Assembly: GCF_950066645.1 (NCBI RefSeq) | Contig: NZ_CATMFB010000013.1 | Span: forward strand, 56,447-120,446 | Reading direction: 5' to 3' | Source of the DNA: an uncultured Thalassolituus sp. | GTDB lineage: Bacteria; Pseudomonadota; Gammaproteobacteria; Pseudomonadales; Oceanobacteraceae | Length of the DNA stretch: 64,000 bases | In this document: one piece after another, positions 56,370 through 64,000 of the stretch | Numbering within the stretch: position 1 is the stretch's first letter | Layout: every line of letters begins with the position of its first letter | Notes under the pieces: model-generated | Databases searched by the model: none | What the model saw: only the letters and a program-made list of their open reading frames with translations | What the model was told of the DNA's origin: nothing | Position numbers and translations under genes: made by a program

Positions 56370-57605
56370 ATGAAACCCAGATTTATTCCGGACCTCCGTC
56401 ATGTCGGGCGAGTGCTCTGGCAGACCCTGAAGCGTTACGAGAGCATGGAGCGGCGCAAAGAAGCTGCTGCGCTTACTTACACTACCTTGTTCGCGCTAGT
56501 GCCTGTGATTACTGTCAGCTATTCCATCCTCAGCGCCATTCCTACTCTGCAGGAGATGGGGCAGGAGGCAAATCAGCAATTACTCAGTTATGTATTGCCG
56601 CAGGGCAGTGAGGTGATTACCGATTACCTTCAGCAGTTCAGTCAGCAGGCGAGGAAGCTGACCTGGATAGGTATCGTGTTTCTGTTTTTTACCAGCATTA
56701 TGCTGTTGCAGACGATAGAGCAGCAGTTTAACCGGATCTGGAATGTAGACACCTCCCGCTCGCGTATACAGACCTTCTTCCGGTACTGGGCAGTGCTGAG
56801 TCTCGGGCCTCTGCTGTTTGGTGCTGGTGTCGCGACATCATCCGTACTGGCGTCCATGTCGATGCTGAACGGCGAAGATGGAGGGGCACTCACAGAGCTG
56901 GCACGCCTTATTCCCTGGTTGCTGACGACAGCCGCCATTACAGTTCTGTATGTCATGGTTCCGAACTGCAAAGTCCCGGTGCCGCATGCTGTGATTGCGG
57001 CATTTCTGGTGGCGACAACGTTTGAAGTCGGCAAATTTGCCTTCAGTGAAACACTGGGCCTGTTTCCTTCGTATAAGTTGATTTACGGGGCGTTTGCCGC
57101 CGTTCCTTTGTTTCTTCTATGGGTTTACGTCTCGTGGATGTTGCTCCTTCTGGGCGCGGAGTTGACGTACGGACTGAGCCACTATCGTCGCCCGGGTACC
57201 GATCACTCTCCTGTGCATGAGCGAATCCGGTTGGCGGCGCTCTTGACGGCGGCCAGAGACATTACCGGAGCACTGCCGGAAGCGGATATGCGTCGTCAGC
57301 TAAGGGATCTGGACGCTGCCCGGCTGACCAGTCTGTTGAACGAGTATCGGGATAAAGGCTGGACGTTGCTCTCTGATGATGGGCGCTGGGCCTGGGTCAG
57401 AGACCCTGCGACACTGACCCTCGGAGAGTTCTTTGCCGGACAGACGCTGGATGAGTTAACTGAAGCCAATGCCGACAATCATCAAGACCTGCTCAAATTG
57501 CGCGGCTGGCAGAAATCCCTGGCGGACATCACGATGACGTCGAAAGAGGTGACCCTGAAAGATGTACTTCCTTCACTGGAAGAAGCTTCACCAGCGAGCA
57601 AATAA
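56370..57605 (+). CDS. YihY-family inner-membrane protein
   Basis: 411 residues, six TM helices (ALTYTTLFALVPVITVSYSIL, WIGIVFLFFTSIMLLQTIEQQFNRIWNV, AVLSLGPLLFGAGVATSS, IPWLLTTAAITVLYVMVPN, LFPSYKLIYGAFAAVPLFLLWVYVSWMLLLLGAELTYGL) and a cytosolic winged-helix-like C-terminal region of about 130 residues. Once miscalled RNase BN; true function unsettled, possibly lipid transport. Divergent from arsC. Confidence 0.92.
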   Translation: MKPRFIPDLRHVGRVLWQTLKRYESMERRKEAAALTYTTLFALVPVITVSYSILSAIPTLQEMGQEANQQLLSYVLPQGSEVITDYLQQFSQQARKLTWIGIVFLFFTSIMLLQTIEQQFNRIWNVDTSRSRIQTFFRYWAVLSLGPLLFGAGVATSSVLASMSMLNGEDGGALTELARLIPWLLTTAAITVLYVMVPNCKVPVPHAVIAAFLVATTFEVGKFAFSETLGLFPSYKLIYGAFAAVPLFLLWVYVSWMLLLLGAELTYGLSHYRRPGTDHSPVHERIRLAALLTAARDITGALPEADMRRQLRDLDAARLTSLLNEYRDKGWTLLSDDGRWAWVRDPATLTLGEFFAGQTLDELTEANADNHQDLLKLRGWQKSLADITMTSKEVTLKDVLPSLEEASPASK

Positions 57606-57620
57606 ATTGAGGAAACGTGT

Positions 57621-58988
57621 ATGAAGCACGCATTACAGGAAGTCTCTAACGAGAACGGAAATCCGGAAATCAGTGCTCCTGCGGTATCACTGAGAGTGCA
57701 CAGCCTGCGCTCGTCACTCTACGAAGAGCTGCATAACCGGCCATCTCCGATTATTGATGGTGCCTGTCAGATCACCCATTTTACCGTGATGCTTGGCGAT
57801 GCACGGGACGAAGTGATTGAGCACGTAAAAGACTTATGTCGTCGTTACAGCGTGCCGGTACCTAACGAGGGTTCGAGCTGTCTGTATCTCGATTTTGGTG
57901 GCTTCGAACTGCGTTGGGAGCGCCATCTGGAATTCGCCAACTTCACATTTATCAGCAAGGGAGCAGCGCCTTTCTCGGATGATGCACTGGCGTTTATCCC
58001 AAAAGACTGGCTGGCGGCAATGCCCGGCGAGCTGGTGGTTGCGGTCAATCTGGAGGTCACTCAGGCAGCGCCTGACGAGGCTGACCTGCACCGGTGGTTT
58101 GAGGGCCAGCGCGTTGCCGGATCGGAAGTGGCCGATGCGAAAGCTCTGGTATGGACAGCGTTCAAGCTCCACAGTGATGGCTTTGGCCGTATTGTTGTCT
58201 GCAACCGGCAGCTGAACAGCTATCAGTGCGGACGTCTGATCCAGAGGCTCTGCGAACTTGAGACCTATCGTCTTATGTCTCTTCTGGCCTTGCCCGTGGC
58301 CCGGGATATGGGGCCTGAACTGGCCAGGATTGAAGATGCTCTGGCGACCCTGAATCAGAGTATTTCTGATATTGATGCAGATCGTGATGAGCGCGAACTT
58401 CTGCAGGAATTATCTCAGCTGGCAGCGGAGGTAGAGCGACACCGCTCCGACACTAACTTCCGTTTTTCCGCCTCCGTTGCTTACCATGATCTGGTTCGCG
58501 ACCGGTTGATACAGCTACGCGAGTCGCCGCTTGATGGCATGCAGAGCATGCAGGAGTTTCTTGAGCGACGCCTGACCCCCGGTATTAAAACGTGTAATTC
58601 GGTGCGGGATCGCCTGGAAGATCTGTCGCGGCGTATTCACCGGACCACCAGTCTGCTGAGAACCCGGGTCGACCTGTCGATCCAGGAGCAGAATCAGCAT
58701 CTGTTATCGTCGATGAATCGACGCAGCCAACTGCAGTTACGCCTGCAACAGACCGTCGAAGGCTTGTCGGTGGTCGCCATCGGATACTATCTGCTGGCCT
58801 TGCTGGAAATTGTGTTTGCCGGTATCCGGGAGGCCGGATTTCCCCTCAACGTGACTCTGGCGAAGGGAATCGCGTTGCCTGTGGTGCTGGGTGTGGTCTG
58901 GTTAGGCGTTCATAGCGTCAGAACTCAGATCACTAAACGCAACCGTTATGCGGCAGAAATGCGGCAAAAACCTGACGCTGAACGGTAG
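57621..58988 (+). CDS. DUF3422-family membrane protein
   Basis: 455 residues. N-terminal soluble domain opening LRSSLYEELHNRPSPIIDGACQITHFTVMLGD, a DUF3422 signature, a central coiled coil (ARIEDALATLNQSISDIDADRDERELLQELSQLAAEVERH), and two C-terminal TM helices (VVAIGYYLLALLEIVFAGI and IALPVVLGVVWLGVHSV). Function unknown. Starts 16 bases after yihY, so an operon is likely. A terminator follows at 59010. Confidence 0.88.
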   Translation: MKHALQEVSNENGNPEISAPAVSLRVHSLRSSLYEELHNRPSPIIDGACQITHFTVMLGDARDEVIEHVKDLCRRYSVPVPNEGSSCLYLDFGGFELRWERHLEFANFTFISKGAAPFSDDALAFIPKDWLAAMPGELVVAVNLEVTQAAPDEADLHRWFEGQRVAGSEVADAKALVWTAFKLHSDGFGRIVVCNRQLNSYQCGRLIQRLCELETYRLMSLLALPVARDMGPELARIEDALATLNQSISDIDADRDERELLQELSQLAAEVERHRSDTNFRFSASVAYHDLVRDRLIQLRESPLDGMQSMQEFLERRLTPGIKTCNSVRDRLEDLSRRIHRTTSLLRTRVDLSIQEQNQHLLSSMNRRSQLQLRLQQTVEGLSVVAIGYYLLALLEIVFAGIREAGFPLNVTLAKGIALPVVLGVVWLGVHSVRTQITKRNRYAAEMRQKPDAER

Positions 58989-59009
58989 TCTCTTGCCGTT
59001 ATTCTTTTC

Positions 59010-59036
59010 AGCCCCTTGATTTCTAAGGGGCTTTTC
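59010..59036 (+). terminator. Terminator after the DUF3422 gene
   Basis: AGCCCCTT-gatttct-AAGGGGCT followed by TTTT, 22 bases after the stop codon. Confidence 0.88.
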
Positions 59037-59088
59037 CCTTTGGCTTGTATTTTGCTGAACTCTCTTCAGTTGTCAGGGGAGAGTAGTT

Positions 59089-59526
59089 ATGCAGCCCGAT
59101 TTTCTTACCACCACGGTTCCGGCGTTCAGTCATTCCTTATTGGGTAGCTTTACCCGCCGCCAGAATGCTATCCGCAGTGCGGTCGATTTTCTTCAGGAGC
59201 GTATCCGTGAAGAAGCCGCTATGGGTGATCGCGATGCCGCGCTGGCGTTAGCTGGTGTTCTTGAAGTCATGCACGGACTGAGTAAAGCCACAGATCTGTT
59301 GCGTCGCCGCGCAGAATCCGACGCCTATGACTTTATTGCCAGCTACACTGATCTGATAGCGGAGGCGGGTGCCGATACCTGTGTGTTGCAGGGCTTCAGT
59401 CTTGTCGCTGATGTGTTGCGGGCAGTGGATATCGCCCGTAAAGAAGAAACGCAATCGGGGCAGCTTTGCAGTTATGCCCGTGTCGAGGAAATTTATGAGG
59501 GCATGTATGCGCCGGATCGTTACTAG
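59089..59526 (+). CDS. Unknown protein upstream of an outer-membrane barrel
   Basis: 145 residues, mostly helical, no signal peptide or membrane helix, two Cys. I do not recognise the family. GGGGAGAG lies about 6 bases upstream of the ATG. The 3' end overlaps the start of the barrel gene by 20-30 bases, suggesting coupled translation. It begins a group of four genes leading to the patatin-like gene. Confidence 0.72.
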   Translation: MQPDFLTTTVPAFSHSLLGSFTRRQNAIRSAVDFLQERIREEAAMGDRDAALALAGVLEVMHGLSKATDLLRRRAESDAYDFIASYTDLIAEAGADTCVLQGFSLVADVLRAVDIARKEETQSGQLCSYARVEEIYEGMYAPDRY

Positions 59527-60340
59527 TCTGCTGCTGTGTGCTGCGCCGTTGTGTGGCGCCACAGAGTTCAGCTGGAATACCGAGGTTGACGGCAGTCTCG
59601 ACAGTGGGGCAGGCAGTCGTTTTGGTAGTCATCAAATGAATCTGGATGTTCCTCTGGAGCGCTACAGCCGGGGACGCGAGTCCCTGAGTACCGATTTTCA
59701 CCTGGATCTGACCAAGTTCAGCTGGCAGGGGACAACGGCGGCAGAGGGGGATTATTTCTGGGTGTCGGTGCCCATTTTCTATCGCCAGAAACGTCAGGGT
59801 GGCAGTGAGCTGCATGTGCGTTTTGAACCCGGAATCATGACCGATTTTGATGCCATGGGGACTGAAAACCTGGGAGTGAATGCTGAAGTAAGTGGACGTA
59901 CCTATCTGGGACGTACCGAGTTCGTTCAGTACGGGCTTATCGTTGACCGCAGGTTTGGGGATATGAAGCCAAGGCCAACCCTGTCCTGGGCGACACGCCT
60001 GACAGACAGCACAGAGATGTTGCTGGGTTTCCCGAATACGAATATTCAGACGCGCTGGAGTGATGAAATGTCGACGTTTGTGCGTATCTATCCGGCCGGT
60101 GGATTCTGGCGCGAAGAGGTCGATGACCTTGAGACTCCAGCCGTCTCTGACGTCAGTTATGTCTGCTGGCACATGGGAATTGGCACGGAATTCCGCTGGC
60201 GTGCTAATGCCTGGGTCAGCGCCGAGATCGGCCAGCTGCGGAACCGGACGATTCAGGCCGACGATGCCACCGCAGTGAGCCTGAGCGGTGATCCCGGTGA
60301 AAACGGCTACTGGCGCTTGGGTGGCTCATTGCGTTTCTGA
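59507..60340 (+). CDS. Outer-membrane beta-barrel protein of unknown role
   Basis: 277 residues from ATG 59507 (AGGG 5 bases upstream); ATG 59495 with GAGG also fits. Signal peptide IVTSLLLCAAPLCGA. The mature part shows barrel-like strands (LSTDFHLDLTKFSWQG, SELHVRFEPGIMTDF, EFVQYGLIVDRRFGD, WVSAEIGQLRNR) and ends YWRLGGSLRF with C-terminal Phe. No family name recognised. Starts inside the previous gene, so coupled to it. Confidence 0.75.
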   Translation: MRRIVTSLLLCAAPLCGATEFSWNTEVDGSLDSGAGSRFGSHQMNLDVPLERYSRGRESLSTDFHLDLTKFSWQGTTAAEGDYFWVSVPIFYRQKRQGGSELHVRFEPGIMTDFDAMGTENLGVNAEVSGRTYLGRTEFVQYGLIVDRRFGDMKPRPTLSWATRLTDSTEMLLGFPNTNIQTRWSDEMSTFVRIYPAGGFWREEVDDLETPAVSDVSYVCWHMGIGTEFRWRANAWVSAEIGQLRNRTIQADDATAVSLSGDPGENGYWRLGGSLRF

Positions 60341-60375
60341 TACATTGACGGGGAGTTCATCGGATTCCCCTCATT

Positions 60376-61239
60376 ATGACCCGAATTTTCAGACTGCTTC
60401 CTTTTCTCTTTGCTCTTTCGCTTCCTGCTCAGGCTGATCCGGGGCCGGAGACATTTCCTGGTGCAACCATCGTTGAATCCTCACAGCGGGATGTAAGCCG
60501 GTATCGCCTGGTGCTTTCTGAACTGAAACACCAGCAGGGCGATACCTTTGGTGAGACCGAACGTCGAATTAATGGAACGCTGCAGCGGACCCTGTACGAT
60601 CTGCCCAATGGAATATCACTCACAGAGGTGGTCAATTATTACCGCCAGCAGCTGTCGGGCCAGCATGTACTTTATCAGTGTGCTGGCATTGATTGTGGCA
60701 GCAGTCATTTCTGGGCGAATGACGTATTCGGTATTGCGCGCCTCGTCAGCCGGGATAAAGACCAGGCATATATGGTCACCACACGGAGCAACGGAGACCG
60801 GAATGAACTGAATCTGGTCTATGTGTCGTTGCGCGGTGGCCGCCAGAGTAAGGTCCTCGTTGATACTCTGAACACCAAAGACCCACTGCTCGCCGGAGCC
60901 AATGTCCGCTCAGAAGTCCGTCATGCCCTGGCGGCATCCAGTGGCTGGCTACCCGGAATGGTCATCAATAACGGGACTCTGGATACCCAGGCTTCTGCAG
61001 GATTGATTGAAGAATTGCAGGCGGTTTCTGCCAGTGCCCGCCAGCGATTGAGCCTGGTGGTGCATTGTTATGAAGGGGCGCGTATGGCAGACACACTGGC
61101 CTGTTCCGAGACGCTGGCAAAGCAGCTTCGTAGTGTTCTCGGGGATCGCTATCAGGTAATGGCCGGAGGCGCTCTGATCCCGCCTCCGGACGCCGCCTCG
61201 CGTACGGGCTTGTGGTTTGTATTCTGGCCGGGCAGATAA
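60376..61239 (+). CDS. DUF4892-family exported protein
   Basis: 287 residues with a signal peptide (RLLPFLFALSLPAQA). The DUF4892 landmark YQCAGIDCGSSHFWANDVFG is present around residues 100-115. The C-terminal part resembles an OmpA-like peptidoglycan or sugar-binding segment only weakly. Family members in Pseudomonas are periplasmic or surface proteins of unknown function. 35 bases after the barrel gene. Confidence 0.85.
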   Translation: MTRIFRLLPFLFALSLPAQADPGPETFPGATIVESSQRDVSRYRLVLSELKHQQGDTFGETERRINGTLQRTLYDLPNGISLTEVVNYYRQQLSGQHVLYQCAGIDCGSSHFWANDVFGIARLVSRDKDQAYMVTTRSNGDRNELNLVYVSLRGGRQSKVLVDTLNTKDPLLAGANVRSEVRHALAASSGWLPGMVINNGTLDTQASAGLIEELQAVSASARQRLSLVVHCYEGARMADTLACSETLAKQLRSVLGDRYQVMAGGALIPPPDAASRTGLWFVFWPGR

Positions 61240-61254
61240 ACAGAGGATAACAGC

Positions 61255-62178
61255 GTGGAAAAAACTGTCGCACTGGCGTTAGGGAGTGGCGGAGCCCGGG
61301 GGTATACCCACATAGGTGTTATCCGGGCGATTGAAGAGCGCGGCTACAAGATCATCAGTGTTTCTGGTTGCTCTATGGGAGCCATTGTTGGCGGCTTTTA
61401 TGCCGCTGGTAAGCTGGACGAATATGCCGATTGGGTGTGCAGCCTGGGATATCTGGATATTCTCAGGCTGGTGGATTTCAAACTGTTGTCTGGTGGTGCC
61501 ATCAAGCTGGAGAAAGTCTACAGCGTGATTGGTGACATGCTGGATGGTTGTAAGATTGAAGATCTGAAAATTCCATACACCTCTGTCGCCACGGATTTAC
61601 GCAATAACAAAGAAATCTGGTTTCAGAGGGGGTCTCTGGTTGAAGCGATGCGGGCCTCGGCCGCAATCCCCACCATTCTGGAGCCCGTAATCACCAAAGA
61701 CCTGATGCTGGTCGATGGCGCTGTGCTTAATCCACTTCCGATTACTCCCTGTGTATCCGCACATGCCCAGTACATTATGGCGGTGGATATTAATTCGGAT
61801 GTCCCCGTGCCGGATAACCTGTTGAGTAACCTACAGGATTCTGAAAGTCAGAAGCGTGCCTGGTTGGATACCGTGATTGATAAAGCCAGTGACTGGTTGG
61901 GGCGGAGGACCAGCGAAGCGCGTGAGGAAGCCGGTCAGAATCTTGGCAAACTGGAAACACTCAGCCGCATGTTTGAGGTGATGCAGTCATCTCTCAGTCG
62001 CTTTAAAACCGCAGGTTATCCACCAGATCTGATGATTCGTATACCCACGGACTGCTGCGAAATGTATGAGTTTTACCGGGCGGGTGAAATGATCCGGCTG
62101 GGGTATCAGATTGCAAATGAGGCGCTGGATGCCTTCGAGCATGGGCACAGTAGCCTCTACGGCGAGCGCATGAACTGA
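61255..62178 (+). CDS. Patatin-like phospholipase family protein (RssA-like)
   Basis: 307 residues, GTG start with AGAGGA 7 bases upstream. Oxyanion loop GSGGARG (10-16), nucleophile Ser40 in GCSMG, and catalytic Asp154 in VDGA form the patatin Ser-Asp dyad. A soluble lipase or acyl hydrolase of the RssA branch. The substrate is unknown. Next to envelope genes, separated by 15 bases from DUF4892. Confidence 0.92.
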   Translation: MEKTVALALGSGGARGYTHIGVIRAIEERGYKIISVSGCSMGAIVGGFYAAGKLDEYADWVCSLGYLDILRLVDFKLLSGGAIKLEKVYSVIGDMLDGCKIEDLKIPYTSVATDLRNNKEIWFQRGSLVEAMRASAAIPTILEPVITKDLMLVDGAVLNPLPITPCVSAHAQYIMAVDINSDVPVPDNLLSNLQDSESQKRAWLDTVIDKASDWLGRRTSEAREEAGQNLGKLETLSRMFEVMQSSLSRFKTAGYPPDLMIRIPTDCCEMYEFYRAGEMIRLGYQIANEALDAFEHGHSSLYGERMN

Positions 62179-62235
62179 CCGTAGTGTGGGAGCCACGCTT
62201 CAGCTACAATAGCGCCTTTTTGCAGAGCCCGGCTT

Positions 62236-63159
62236 ATGAACTTCCAGCAGCACGCAGTACAGGCTATTGAAGAGCTGCGGACCATAGAGGATATGGTTCG
62301 CTGGTCGGTGAGCCGGATGTCGGAAGCTGGATTATATTACGGCCACGGCAGTGAGAGTCCGGCCGATGATGCCCTGATGCTGGTGTCTCACGCACTCAGC
62401 CTGCCATGGGCGATGGCGGAACAGTGGTACGCAGCGCGCCTGACGCGGCTTGAGCGGGAGTCTGTGATCGGCCTGGTTGAGGTCCGGATTGAGCAGCGTA
62501 TGCCAGTACCATACATTACCGGTGTGAGCTGGTACTGCGGCCGTCCTTATTTCGTGGATGAGCGGGTGCTGATCCCAAGGTCGCCGATCGGCGAATTGAT
62601 TGAAAACCGCTTTGCTCCCTGGTGGCCGGAAGACAAAGAGCCTGAGCGCATTCTTGACCTGTGCACTGGGTCAGGCTGTATTGGCATCGCCTGTGCGCAT
62701 GAGTTTGCTGATGCAGCGGTTGAGTTACTGGATATCTCTTTTGAGGCGCTCGAAGTGGCCGAAGCGAATATTCAGGAACACAATATGGCAGACCGCGTGG
62801 TGGCGCTGCAGTCAGATCTCTTCACTGCAGCCAGCGGGAAGTATGATCTGATTATTTCAAATCCCCCTTACGTAGATGCTGATGATATGTCGTGTCTGCC
62901 TGAGGAGTACCATCATGAACCTGAGCTTGCGCTTGCTGCCGGGGAAGATGGCCTGGACCTGGTGAGGATTATGCTCAGTCAGGTTCGTGATTATTTAACG
63001 GATGATGGCGTGTTCGTACTTGAGGTCGGTAACAGTTTTCCGGCGTTGGCAGCGGCCTATCCCGAGTTGCCATTTATCTGGCCAGAGTTTGAACGGGGTG
63101 GGCACGGAGTCTGTGTCCTGCACGCACGCGATCTTGATGCATTAAACCGGGGCCTCTGA
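62236..63159 (+). CDS. prmB: Ribosomal protein L3 N5-glutamine methyltransferase
   Basis: 307 residues, close to E. coli PrmB. SAM-dependent methyltransferase: motif [11 protein letters not shown] (141-150) and catalytic NPPY (209-212), plus PrmB-type insert [28 protein letters not shown]. Methylates Gln150 of L3 during ribosome assembly. Followed 19 bases later by aroC, the same pairing as in E. coli and Pseudomonas. Confidence 0.95.
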   Translation: MNFQQHAVQAIEELRTIEDMVRWSVSRMSEAGLYYGHGSESPADDALMLVSHALSLPWAMAEQWYAARLTRLERESVIGLVEVRIEQRMPVPYITGVSWYCGRPYFVDERVLIPRSPIGELIENRFAPWWPEDKEPERILDLCTGSGCIGIACAHEFADAAVELLDISFEALEVAEANIQEHNMADRVVALQSDLFTAASGKYDLIISNPPYVDADDMSCLPEEYHHEPELALAAGEDGLDLVRIMLSQVRDYLTDDGVFVLEVGNSFPALAAAYPELPFIWPEFERGGHGVCVLHARDLDALNRGL

Positions 63160-63178
63160 GCCCACGAGCAGAAGTTAT

Positions 63179-64000
63179 ATGTCTGGTAATACGTACGGTA
63201 AACTTTTTACAGTCACCACGTTTGGTGAAAGTCATGGGCTGGCACTGGGGGCCATCGTCGATGGTTGTCCTCCGGGTATCCCTCTGACAGAGGAAGATCT
63301 GCAGGCTGATCTCGATCGTCGTAAGCCGGGTACCTCCCGTCATACGACCCAGCGTCGTGAACCCGACCAGGTCAAAATTCTTTCTGGCGTATTTGAAGGT
63401 AAAACGACCGGTACACCGATTGGTCTGTTGATTGAAAATACCGATCAGCGATCCAAAGACTACTCCAATATCGCTTCGACCTTCCGTCCGGCGCATGCAG
63501 ATTACGCCTACACCCAGAAATATGGTTTCCGCGACTACCGTGGCGGCGGCCGTTCATCGGCGCGTGAAACAGCGATGCGGGTGGCTGCGGGGGCTATTGC
63601 CAAGAAAGTCCTGGCAGAAAAAGGCATCGAGGTTCGTGGTTACCTCTCTCAGCTTGGGCCGATCAAAATCGAAGATTTTGACTGGAGCGAAGTGCATAAC
63701 AACCCGTTCTTCTGCCCGGACGCCAGCAAAGTTCCAGCGATGGAAGAATACATGGATAAACTCCGTAAGGAATGTAATTCCATCGGCGCGAAAATTTCGG
63801 TTGTTGCCAGCGGGTTGATGCCAGGGCTGGGAGAGCCGATTTTTGATCGCCTGGACGCTGAGCTGGCTCATGCGCTGATGAGTATCAATGCGGTCAAAGG
63901 TGTCGAAATTGGCGACGGATTTGACGTTGTTGAGCAGAAGGGGACTGAGCATCGCGACGAGATGACCCCAGCTGGTTTCCTGAGCAACCATGCGGGTGGC
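63179..64000 (+). CDS. aroC: Chorismate synthase, N-terminal part (3' end outside window)
   Basis: The frame from ATG 63179 is open to the window end, giving 274 of about 360 residues. It converts EPSP to chorismate with reduced FMN, the last step of the shikimate pathway. Typical features: [24 protein letters not shown] at the start, the signature [33 protein letters not shown] near 100-130, and KGVEIGDGF near the end of the visible part. Weak GAGCAGAAG upstream. No stop codon is present in the window. Confidence 0.97.
   Translation, partial: MSGNTYGKLFTVTTFGESHGLALGAIVDGCPPGIPLTEEDLQADLDRRKPGTSRHTTQRREPDQVKILSGVFEGKTTGTPIGLLIENTDQRSKDYSNIASTFRPAHADYAYTQKYGFRDYRGGGRSSARETAMRVAAGAIAKKVLAEKGIEVRGYLSQLGPIKIEDFDWSEVHNNPFFCPDASKVPAMEEYMDKLRKECNSIGAKISVVASGLMPGLGEPIFDRLDAELAHALMSINAVKGVEIGDGFDVVEQKGTEHRDEMTPAGFLSNHAGG

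Noticed and set aside
59396..60172. 258-residue minus-strand frame over the beta-barrel gene
   Set aside because: No ribosome site or recognisable domain; the plus-strand gene has a signal peptide, barrel pattern and C-terminal Phe.

Overview
The window reads as a chromosome segment of a free-living, motile, probably marine gammaproteobacterium, most like the Oceanospirillales/Pseudomonas side of the class. The evidence is gene content: a divergent finR/fpr pair, a 342-residue DapD, an arsC-wrbA-DUF2069 operon divergent from yihY, cis/trans fatty-acid isomerase, prmB next to aroC, and three methyl-accepting chemotaxis proteins with different sensor domains. The genus is inference. I see no rRNA, tRNA, CRISPR array, transposase or phage gene. 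Both ends cut genes: argG at the left and aroC at the right.

Layout. 1-8.6 kb: end of argG, a small secreted protein, a CBS-domain protein, a periplasmic binding-like protein, an amidase, a TauE/SafE transporter, a lipoprotein and a hybrid histidine kinase. 8.6-13.6 kb: a NarL-type response regulator, a YgjP-like metallopeptidase, finR/fpr, a divergent MarR/EamA pair with repeated palindromes between them, and a zinc-ribbon protein. 13.6-21.7 kb: a surface cluster on the minus strand consisting of an OmpA-family protein, a 2068-residue adhesin-like protein (six Ig-like repeats, then a stalk of over 1100 residues of Asp-rich thrombospondin-type-3 repeats, then a sorting-signal-like tail) and a small beta-barrel protein overlapping it by 4 bases. 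21.8-28.7 kb: outer-membrane phospholipase A coupled to an NAD-kinase-superfamily protein, an HBM-type chemoreceptor, gloA, nth, a gene-free stretch with a possible small RNA, dapD and a YffB-like gene. 28.9-41.2 kb: a NIT-domain chemoreceptor, a DSD1-like PLP enzyme, the Fe-S assembly operon sufBCDS-A-T with divergent sufR, and a 7TMR-DISM diguanylate cyclase.

41.3-54.6 kb: tcdA, a RecQ-family helicase, an Asp-rich lipoprotein, yejK, a four-gene operon (DUF2750, exported glutathione-peroxidase-like protein, MgtC-like, Pmp3-like), a GST-cti-marC operon and a dCache-type chemoreceptor. 54.7-64 kb: a small zinc-ribbon protein, arsC-wrbA-DUF2069, yihY, DUF3422, a run of envelope and unknown genes, a patatin-like phospholipase, prmB and aroC.

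Themes. Much of the window concerns the envelope (OMPLA, cti, OmpA, adhesin, beta-barrels, lipoproteins), chemotaxis and signalling, and Fe-S or redox homeostasis. The clearest regulatory reading is the sufR-sufB intergenic region, where an IscR type-1-like site covers the likely sufB promoter. The features I think least explained are the adhesin/beta-barrel cluster with its doubled stalk, the block of inverted repeats between sufB and sufC, and the candidate A-rich small RNA between dapD and nth.
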